From assembly GCA_030835745.1 (NCBI GenBank), contig JAUROA010000042.1, positions 1-32,234 of the forward strand: DNA of 32,234 bases, written 5' to 3'. The DNA comes from Alphaproteobacteria bacterium (GTDB lineage Bacteria > Pseudomonadota > Alphaproteobacteria > Rickettsiales > UBA1997). Within the stretch, counting starts at the first letter, position 1. Each line of letters opens with the position of its first letter. The notes below the pieces were generated by a model, which was not told the DNA's origin, made no database searches, and saw nothing but the letters and a program-made list of their open reading frames with translations. The position numbers and the translations under genes were made by a program. Of this stretch, positions 25,749 through 32,234 are shown piece after piece.

Positions 25749-27425
25749 CTAGAAATTGATCATTGCTTTGTCTCTTTTTTTACGATGAGTCATAATTGCA
25801 AAGCGGTGCGCTTCATCTCTTAATCTTTGAAGATAATACATTACTGGTTGAGTTTTTTCAATAGTAAATGATTCATGGTTTATTTGATGAAACCATTCTT
25901 GGCCAGCATTTCTTTTTTCACCCTTTGACATTGCAATAAAGGGTATTTTAATATTTAACTTGTTAAAAATTTCATTTGCAGCATTAAGTTGAGATTTTCC
26001 ACCATCGATTATAATAAAATCTGGATAATTGTTAAATTTATCATTATATTTTTTGCTCTTTTTATCTAGTTTTTCTCTATCGAATCTTCTGAGTAAAACC
26101 TCTTTTAGCATTGCTGTATCATCTTTATTTTTTAAATTTAATTTACCTATATTAAATTTACGATAACCGCTCTTAACAAAGCCATCAACGCCAGCAGTTA
26201 TCAGGGCACCAATAGCATTACTATTAAAGGTGTGGCTATTATCATATACCTCAATTTTTTGTGGTATCTTTTTTAAATTAAATAGTTTTTTAACTTCAAT
26301 TAATAGCTGCTTATTATTTAGATTATGAGATATTTTTCTTTCGAGGCTTTGTATCGCAATATTTTCATAATCCTTGATAAGTTGATATTTATCACCTCTT
26401 TTAGGATTTATTAGATTAACTTTTTGTGATAATATTTTGCTCAAAAATGAAGATATGATATTTTTTTCATCAATATCTTGATTTATTATTATATTTTTGG
26501 CATGTTTTTGGGTAATATAAAATTGTCCAATAAAACTTTTCATAATTTCTTCATCATTATTATCATCATTTTTCTTAAAGAAGTAGGGTTTAGCACCAAA
26601 ATTTTGGCCACCTCGATAAAATGAAATATATATTATTGTATTATCACTAATTGATTTAGAAATTATAACATCAAAATCTTTTCCTTCACTAAGATTAATA
26701 TTTTGTTTATATTGAATTGAATTTAATGCCTTAATTTGATCTCTTACTTCACTTGCCTTTTCATAATTTAATTTACTGCTATATTCCAACATTTTATTAC
26801 TTAATTGACGCTGAATATTATTGGTTTTTCCGTTTAAAAAGGATAAGGCATAATTTATAGATATTTTATAGTCCTTTTTATTGATATAATCAACACAAGG
26901 TGCGCTGCATTTTTTGATTTGATATTCTAAGCATGGGGTTTTCCTTTTGCTAAATTCTTGATCAGTACAATTTCTAATTTTAAATGTTTTGCGTAAGATA
27001 TTTATTGTTTTATTAACATCATATGTTGACGCAAATGGTCCAAAATAGTAACCTTGATCCTGCTTTTGGCCACGATATTTTGAAATTCTTGGATAATCGT
27101 GATTGCTAATCATTATTTGAGGAAAGCTTTTATCATCTTTGAGTAATATATTATATTTTGGCTGATGCTTTTTTATTAAATTGCTTTCAAGTAATAGTGC
27201 TTCAACTTCATTTTTAGTTTGAATAAACTCAACAATATGCGCTAAATTAATCATGCGCATAATCCGATTTGAAAGTTGATTAATATTCAAATAGCTAGCA
27301 ACTCTTTTTTTAAGATTCTTAGCTTTGCCAATATATAATATATTATTGCTTAGATCAATAAATCGGTAAACACCACTTTTATTTGGTATATTTATTAATT
27401 GTTTTTTTATTATTTCAGCTGGCAT
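25749..27425 (-). CDS. uvrC: UvrABC excinuclease subunit C, lacking the C-terminal HhH domain
   Basis: The 558-residue protein carries the GIY-YIG nuclease domain (about 14-90, SGVYRF and LYIGKAKNLKKR). Four cysteines (153, 165, 173, 177) match those of the reported UvrC iron-sulfur site. A UVR motif lies at about 205-235 and an RNase H-like domain has Asp395, Asp474 and His540 (RDEAHRF). Thus both incision centres are present. It stops at HRKKRDKAMINF, just where other UvrC proteins continue into the tandem helix-hairpin-helix domain of about 50-60 residues. No such domain is found in other frames beyond the stop. It is convergent with ppdK across 48 bp. Confidence 0.93.
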   Translation of the reverse strand: MPAEIIKKQLINIPNKSGVYRFIDLSNNILYIGKAKNLKKRVASYLNINQLSNRIMRMINLAHIVEFIQTKNEVEALLLESNLIKKHQPKYNILLKDDKSFPQIMISNHDYPRISKYRGQKQDQGYYFGPFASTYDVNKTINILRKTFKIRNCTDQEFSKRKTPCLEYQIKKCSAPCVDYINKKDYKISINYALSFLNGKTNNIQRQLSNKMLEYSSKLNYEKASEVRDQIKALNSIQYKQNINLSEGKDFDVIISKSISDNTIIYISFYRGGQNFGAKPYFFKKNDDNNDEEIMKSFIGQFYITQKHAKNIIINQDIDEKNIISSFLSKILSQKVNLINPKRGDKYQLIKDYENIAIQSLERKISHNLNNKQLLIEVKKLFNLKKIPQKIEVYDNSHTFNSNAIGALITAGVDGFVKSGYRKFNIGKLNLKNKDDTAMLKEVLLRRFDREKLDKKSKKYNDKFNNYPDFIIIDGGKSQLNAANEIFNKLNIKIPFIAMSKGEKRNAGQEWFHQINHESFTIEKTQPVMYYLQRLRDEAHRFAIMTHRKKRDKAMINF

Positions 27426-27490
27426 TTTAATTTAAATGGTGCAAATATTTAAAATATATAATTAGTTAAATATTATCTCTATTTTTTAAA

Positions 27491-28441
27491 ATGGCAATTA
27501 CACAGCAGCAAATCGATGAAATTAATCAGTTAAAGCAGCAAAAAAGTTCTACGATAAGACCTGTATCTGCCGATTTAGAGCAAATTTTATATGATCCAAT
27601 TGAGGTTCTTGATCATGGATTTATTAGGGTTGTCGACTATATGGGTAATGATAGTTCGGTTGTTCAAGCTGCAAGAGTTTCATATGGTGCTGGTACTAAA
27701 AAAGTTAATGCAGATAAAGGGCTAATTAATTATTTATTAGCGCATCGCCATACTACTCCTTTTGAAATGTGTGAAATTAAATTTCACATTAAATTGCCAA
27801 TTTTCATAGCTAGACAATGGATTAGGCATAGAACAGCATCTGTTAATGAATATTCTGCAAGATACTCAATCATGGAAGATGAATTCTATATTCCTAAAAT
27901 TGAACATTTAGCTGCTCAATCTAAGATAAATCATCAGGGTAGAGATGAAGAAGGTAATCTTACTTCGCAAGAGCAAATTAAAGTTCTAGATATACTTAAA
28001 AAGGACTCAAAAAATTGCTATGATAACTATTTAGCAATGATTAATCAAGATAGTAAAGGACAGTTAATAGATAATAATAAAGACGGACTTGCTCGAGAAT
28101 TAGCAAGAATGAATCTCACATTAAATTGTTATACTCAATGGTATTGGAAAATTGATTTACATAATTTACTTCATTTTTTACATTTAAGAGCAGATTCTCA
28201 CGCGCAATATGAGATCAGAATATATGCTCAAAAAATGCTTGATATTGTAAAGAAATGGGTTCCATTTACTTATGAAGCATTTATCAAAAATCAACAGAGT
28301 GGTAAAACTTTATCAGGTCCTGCTTTAGAAATAATTAAAAAACTTATTAAGGGTCAAAAAGTTTCCCAAGAAGATAGCGGTCTATCAAAGAGAGAATTTA
28401 GCGAGTTACATCAATTACTTGATTATCAAATTAATCCATAA
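27491..28441 (+). CDS. thyX: FAD-dependent thymidylate synthase ThyX
   Basis: The 316-residue protein contains the ThyX signature [14 protein letters not shown] (112-125; RHRxxS motif). Before it lies the [18 protein letters not shown] strand-helix block, and after it [20 protein letters not shown], which binds dUMP/FAD in the family. It makes dTMP from dUMP using FAD, NADPH and methylene-tetrahydrofolate, replacing ThyA. It is first in a thyX-tatA run; tatA starts 4 bp after its stop. Confidence 0.96.
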   Translation: MAITQQQIDEINQLKQQKSSTIRPVSADLEQILYDPIEVLDHGFIRVVDYMGNDSSVVQAARVSYGAGTKKVNADKGLINYLLAHRHTTPFEMCEIKFHIKLPIFIARQWIRHRTASVNEYSARYSIMEDEFYIPKIEHLAAQSKINHQGRDEEGNLTSQEQIKVLDILKKDSKNCYDNYLAMINQDSKGQLIDNNKDGLARELARMNLTLNCYTQWYWKIDLHNLLHFLHLRADSHAQYEIRIYAQKMLDIVKKWVPFTYEAFIKNQQSGKTLSGPALEIIKKLIKGQKVSQEDSGLSKREFSELHQLLDYQINP

Positions 28442-28445
28442 AATC

Positions 28446-28631
28446 ATGTCACTAGGAGTTACTGAATTGGTTCTTATTTTAATAATTGTTTTTGTTATAT
28501 TTGGCGCTGGAAAATTGCCAAATGTCATGAAAGATGTTGGTAAAAGCATTAAAAACCTAAAAGATGGAATTAAAGAAAATGATTTAAAAGAAAATATTAG
28601 TAAAAAAACTAAAAAAAATAACACCAAATAA
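28446..28631 (+). CDS. tatA: Sec-independent (twin-arginine) translocase protein TatA
   Basis: The 61-residue product starts MSLGVTELVLILIIVFVIFG, one short hydrophobic helix. The hinge GAGKLPNVMKDVGKSIKNLK and a lysine-rich tail complete the TatA/E pattern. The ATG at 28446 is chosen because it matches the family N-terminus and follows the thyX stop by 4 bp; the open frame extends upstream into thyX. TatA oligomers form the channel of the Tat pathway for folded proteins. tatB and tatC are not adjacent, as in several alphaproteobacteria where tat genes are dispersed. Confidence 0.88.
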   Translation: MSLGVTELVLILIIVFVIFGAGKLPNVMKDVGKSIKNLKDGIKENDLKENISKKTKKNNTK

Positions 28632-28643
28632 TACTAACTTTCA

Positions 28644-28671
28644 TTATTATTAATATTTAAATTAATAATAA
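28644..28671. terminator. AT-only hairpin after tatA
   Basis: TTATTATTAAT (28644-28654) pairs perfectly with ATTAATAATAA (28661-28671) over 11 bp with a 6-base loop. It lies 13 bp after the tatA stop and before exoD. It contains no G or C, so the fold is weak and a terminator role is uncertain. Confidence 0.3.
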
Positions 28672-28697
28672 ATCTGTTAATTTATAATTTGTAATTT

Positions 28698-29311
28698 GTG
28701 GATCAGCATAGAAAAATTGTTACAACTCAAATAATTGAAGATGTAGTAAATAAGTCATTGTCTGATAAAATTCAAATTAGAGATCTTATTAATGCCATGC
28801 AAAGTTCTGGATTTGGTGTGGCAATGGTAATATTTGCATTTGCAATTATAATTCCAACTCCCCCTCCAATTCCAAGCTTATTCGCTATACCATTATTATT
28901 TTTTTCATTTCAAATGATGATCGGTTATAATGCTCCAAAATTGCCTAATTTATTGCCAAAATTAGATTTAAAAGATCGGTATTAGAAGTCATAGTAAAAA
29001 AGTCATCACCCCATATTGATAAAGTTGAAAAAATTCTTAAGCCAAGAATGCAATTCATGATTTATTCAATTTTTGAAAGATTTATTGGCGCAATGATATT
29101 TATTTTTGCAATATTTGTTTTAATACCGGTGCCTTTTTCTAATATGATTCCTGGATTAGGAATATTAATAACTTCTTTTGGTTTGATTGGCAAGGATGGA
29201 TTATTTGTTATCATTGGTATGGTGGTTGGTTTAATTGGGTGCGTAATATCAATTATAGCAATATTTTTTGGCCTTGAAGCTTTTACCTTTTTAAAAAATA
29301 TTTTATTTTAA
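28698..29311 (+). pseudogene. exoD: ExoD-family membrane protein, interrupted by a frameshift
   Basis: Two adjacent frames together give one ExoD-like protein of about 204 residues. The first (GTG at 28698 to TAG at 28983-28985, 95 residues) has SGFGVAMVIFAFAIIIPTPP and a PxLxxLxxLP-like segment. The second, in the -1 frame, reads RSVLEVIVKKSSPHIDKVEK, then ILKPRM, and has two further hydrophobic segments including LIPVPFSNMIPGLGILITSF. Adding one A to the run at 28970-28973 restores a continuous frame; so would a -1 slip at T TTA AAA (28967-28973). ExoD proteins are polytopic membrane proteins linked to exopolysaccharide production in rhizobia, with unclear function. A degraded gene or sequencing error is more likely than recoding. 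Confidence 0.8.
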
Positions 29312-29318
29312 AATTATC

Positions 29319-30038
29319 TTATTTTATCATTTGTTGTTTTGATAATGAAGAGCAATGTGCTGTTTTCACACTAGATTGAGTTGTTTTTGATAATGTAGGA
29401 TATATTTGGCATATAATTTTATTATATTCCTCAAAATTCTGATCCAATCCAATCTTTTGATTTATTATATCCATTACGCCATGATCTTCTATAAATTTAA
29501 TTGCCTCTTGGTAATTAGTTTTATATTTATTTAGTTGATATAGTACTGTTCTAAAAATATTGGGATTTGGTTTGTCTAAATTATTTAAATATTCTTTAAA
29601 GAATTCTTTAAAATTACTGCTATTTATTTCATTAAATATTAGCGTATCGGCTAATCTATTTTTGTAAACATTATTGATAGCATTAATTATATTTGGTATA
29701 AGGGTGCTATCATTATTGCTATTTTGATATTTTGTTAATTCATCTGCTCTTTCTTCAAATTCTTGCGTAATTGCATCATGAACTGTTTTATCATGTTCAT
29801 TTGGACGGTATTTAAAATTGGATTTTATCTGCTCTAATAGTTGAGAGCCAAAATAATGTTTTAAAAATAATTTATCTTGAAAGAATTTACAGTCATAATA
29901 TTGACTAAATCTTTTTTCTATTAAAGGTAAAATAAAATATTTATTTTGTTTAGATACTAATAATAACTTCTTAAGTTCTTTATGAGTTAATCTTTGAGAA
30001 ATGATTGGTATCAAGTCTTGCGACAGATTATTAAACAA
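29319..30038 (-). CDS. F-box-like protein, candidate host-directed effector
   Basis: The 239-residue protein begins NLSQDLIPIISQRLTHKELK followed by KLLLVSKQNKYFI (4-36). This follows the F-box consensus (LPxELlxxIlxxLxxxdLxxlxxVsk) with hydrophobic positions and the L-VSK step conserved. The rest is helical and charged, with no signal peptide, membrane segment or known domain. In eukaryotes F-box domains bind Skp1 in SCF ubiquitin ligases; bacterial pathogens and amoebal symbionts use them as secreted effectors. The start is TTG, with an in-frame TAA codon immediately before it. It lies downstream of another unusual gene on the same strand and converges on exoD 7 bp away. Confidence 0.55.
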   Translation of the reverse strand: MFNNLSQDLIPIISQRLTHKELKKLLLVSKQNKYFILPLIEKRFSQYYDCKFFQDKLFLKHYFGSQLLEQIKSNFKYRPNEHDKTVHDAITQEFEERADELTKYQNSNNDSTLIPNIINAINNVYKNRLADTLIFNEINSSNFKEFFKEYLNNLDKPNPNIFRTVLYQLNKYKTNYQEAIKFIEDHGVMDIINQKIGLDQNFEEYNKIICQIYPTLSKTTQSSVKTAHCSSLSKQQMIK

Positions 30039-30143
30039 TTATTATAAAATTAATTACCACTATTAATCCTATAATGAAACAGTTTTTATTATTATCAATA
30101 TAAATTATTAATGATTAATAAAATTCTATAATCAATTTTGATG

Positions 30144-32234
30144 CTAGTCTAAGCTCATTTGAGCTTGATGAATTTCAATTTTACTTGTTTGAATAGGCAA
30201 TGTTACTGCTGCTGGTTGCGGCTTTAATTCGTTAGCAAGATCAAATAAAGATCTACTTTCTAAAATATCAATAGGCGTTTGACCATCTTCATTTTTTTGA
30301 AGCAGTGCTTGATCAAACTTTTCTTTTTTAGTTGCTATTTTTGAAATATATTTTAACTCTTCTTTCTTATTATTACTTGCCAATATATGTAGTAAATTAT
30401 CGCCATTACTAATCCCCGCTAATCCTTTACCAATATTAATATGATGATTTTTTGCTGATTCATTATTTAATAATTCATCTATAGGTAAGTGATCGAAGTG
30501 GGTTTTCATAATAATTTGGGCGACTTCAGGAGTAGTTTTATTCAATTTATTTTCTTTATCTTTTAAATAATTTATAGTATCGCAAATATTATTTCTTAAA
30601 AAATCATTGGCTTTTTCTGTGTCTTTGCTATCTTTACTAAAAAGTTTATCAAAATTTTTTTGTAACAATAATTTTAAACATGAATCATCTAGTAATTGAT
30701 TAAAATGCTCAGAATTATCGGCTCCTAATCTTGGAAATTCAATGCTATCATCTTCATCTGACAAAAAATTAAGACCAAAAGATTTATTGTAATCTTTATT
30801 ATTATTGCGTTCTTCGCATTCTTTATTCTCACATTCGCTGTCTTCAAGTTCGCTACAATCATTATATGGTTGATAATTTTGTTCATAAATATAATCGTTT
30901 ATTTTTTTAACAAAATTACTTAATGCTTTTAAATCATTTGCCTCAATTATATTATTAAGATATTGTTTAGTAATTTCTTGATCTATTAAATTACCTATGA
31001 TTTGATTATTTTGATATTCTTCATGTGAGTCTTTACTAACTTTTTCACTTGTTAATGATTCAAATATTATATTTAAAACTTTATTATAGTTATTCTCATC
31101 GGTTAGCTTTTTAATTTCTTTTAGGCTTTTTATAAAATAATTTAATTGATCTTCTTCACATTCATCAATATAACTTTTAATAGTCTCAATGTCATTTGAT
31201 AATATAACTGCATAGCTGAATAATTTTATATCTTTAAAAGATTGATTATCAATATGATACAATAAAACCTTATTTAAGACTTCGTTATCAAGCTTATATA
31301 TCTTTTTAATTAATTTAATGTCATCTGCTGCTATCTCTTCATTTTCTTCGGTCATTTTTTCATGATCTTCTGATGTATTTTGAGATCTTAATATATATGA
31401 AATTCTATCTTGGGTACTTGCATTTTCATCATCAAATTCGACTTTTTCACCTATACACTCTTTTTCTAAAATTATTTGAAGAAGAGATAAACTAGCATCT
31501 ATATCTGTTGATATAGTTTCATATTCATCGTCAGTTATATTGCTAACATCATTATTTAGAGGGTTTCTGGCATTTTCTTGATTGTTTGGTATTGATTGAT
31601 CAAATCCACCAATGTTATAACAGTCATCAATTATACTTGCTAAATTTTTATCTAATGCTGGATTTAAAGAAATTTGATTGCCTTCATATTGCCATATAAA
31701 ACATTGCTTGAATCTGTCATCTTTATAGTAAATATTAACAAGTTTATTAATTATTTGAGATATGGCATAAGTTCTAAAAGAATATGCCTTAAACTCACTT
31801 TTGTCATCTTCATGAAATAGATCTAACATGACGTTAAGTGTTTCAAAGATTTTAATTATACTTATTTTTTCATCATCATTAATAGCTAAGAAATCGCGAA
31901 GGTTTTGAGGTTGATCAAATATATGATCAATAATTCTGTCAAGAAACTTTTCATCTTGAATATTAATGGCTAATTCTATGAGAGTATAATTCTTGGTATC
32001 TTCTGTATCTTTTTCTAATTTATAGTGGTGTTTATGAAGTTTTATAATAGGTAATTCATGAACAAATGCGTCACTGAAGTTATATACTAATGTATGAATT
32101 TCTTTCATATTATCTTGGTCATTAATGCTGATTTCAATTATAGGATGAGCATTTGGCATATATGATTTAAGTAAAAGATAATTTTCTTTATTTTCTATAT
32201 AAGACAATGCTGTTCTATAAAATTTTATATGTGA
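30144..32234 (-). CDS. Large acidic protein with ankyrin-like C-terminus (5' end outside the window)
   Basis: At least 696 codons are open to the right edge with no stop. A TTG at 32207 is a possible start, but nine further in-frame codons continue to 32234, so the gene probably starts outside. Near the C-terminus NGDNLLHILASNNKKEELKY and NEDGQTPIDILESRSLFDLA (about 605-665 counted from the TTG) look like two ankyrin-type repeats. A looser one, NYTLIELAINIQDEKFLDRI, lies near 73-92. The middle is very acidic (for example ELEDSECENKECEERNNN and DEDDSIEF). There is no signal peptide or membrane helix in view. The mix suggests a eukaryotic-like effector or interaction protein; function unknown. 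Confidence 0.6.
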   Translation of the reverse strand, partial: SHIKFYRTALSYIENKENYLLLKSYMPNAHPIIEISINDQDNMKEIHTLVYNFSDAFVHELPIIKLHKHHYKLEKDTEDTKNYTLIELAINIQDEKFLDRIIDHIFDQPQNLRDFLAINDDEKISIIKIFETLNVMLDLFHEDDKSEFKAYSFRTYAISQIINKLVNIYYKDDRFKQCFIWQYEGNQISLNPALDKNLASIIDDCYNIGGFDQSIPNNQENARNPLNNDVSNITDDEYETISTDIDASLSLLQIILEKECIGEKVEFDDENASTQDRISYILRSQNTSEDHEKMTEENEEIAADDIKLIKKIYKLDNEVLNKVLLYHIDNQSFKDIKLFSYAVILSNDIETIKSYIDECEEDQLNYFIKSLKEIKKLTDENNYNKVLNIIFESLTSEKVSKDSHEEYQNNQIIGNLIDQEITKQYLNNIIEANDLKALSNFVKKINDYIYEQNYQPYNDCSELEDSECENKECEERNNNKDYNKSFGLNFLSDEDDSIEFPRLGADNSEHFNQLLDDSCLKLLLQKNFDKLFSKDSKDTEKANDFLRNNICDTINYLKDKENKLNKTTPEVAQIIMKTHFDHLPIDELLNNESAKNHHINIGKGLAGISNGDNLLHILASNNKKEELKYISKIATKKEKFDQALLQKNEDGQTPIDILESRSLFDLANELKPQPAAVTLPIQTSKIEIHQAQMSLD

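Noticed and set aside
28983-28985. Amber codon in exoD read through as an amino acid
   Set aside because: The ExoD-like sequence continues in the -1 frame, not in the frame of the TAG, so read-through would not restore it.

Overview
This is an AT-rich, densely coded window from what looks like a host-associated alphaproteobacterium, probably Rickettsiales or a neighbouring lineage with a reduced genome. The signs are strong A/T codon bias, short intergenic gaps and several trimmed genes. An IleS of the eukaryote-like subfamily, a class IIA HAD protein of alphaproteobacterial type, ThyX, pyruvate phosphate dikinase and ExoD also fit, as do F-box-like and ankyrin-like proteins of the kind found in symbionts of protists or invertebrates. 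The exact taxon cannot be fixed from the sequence alone. Hardly any gene has a clear Shine-Dalgarno sequence.

Layout. Positions 1-282 are the end of an IS256-family insertion sequence whose transposase runs off the left edge. From 403 to 14025 everything lies on the minus strand. In transcription order it is: tRNA-Leu(CAA), uppP and a free-standing C-terminal piece of dnaE; then an uninterrupted eight-gene run (LPP20-like lipoprotein, 53-residue lipoprotein, second LPP20-like lipoprotein, CsgG/FlgT-like lipoprotein, HAD phosphatase, parvulin PPIase, RlmB-like methyltransferase, NAD kinase); a 320-bp gap; and ftsH-dnaN-recF-panE. From 14137 the strands alternate: xerC and a FadL/OmpP1 porin (+); a TRL-like lipoprotein and ileS (-); hom-glyS-ppdK (+); uvrC (-); thyX-tatA and a frameshifted exoD (+); an F-box-like protein and a large acidic ankyrin-like protein that runs off the right edge (-).

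How it fits together. Replication and repair are represented by the clamp (dnaN), recF, uvrC, xerC and a DnaE fragment that keeps a clamp-binding motif. The envelope is represented by FtsH, UppP, FadL, TatA, the periplasmic PPIase and five lipoproteins. Translation is represented by tRNA-Leu, ileS, glyS and rlmB. Metabolism is represented by NAD kinase, ketopantoate reductase, homoserine dehydrogenase, PPDK and ThyX. Retention of hom and panE suggests more biosynthetic capacity than the most reduced Rickettsiales have.

The most interesting points are: (1) a DnaE C-terminal third (HhH, clamp-binding motif, OB fold, tail) encoded as its own ORF, overlapping uppP by 4 bp and lacking the polymerase core; (2) a four-lipoprotein CsgG/LPP20-type cluster heading an eight-gene operon; (3) an F-box-like and ankyrin-like gene pair that could be host-directed effectors; (4) C-terminal trimming of IleS and UvrC; (5) an exoD frameshift lying exactly at a T TTA AAA heptamer. 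All function calls rest on motif recognition by eye; no database search was possible.
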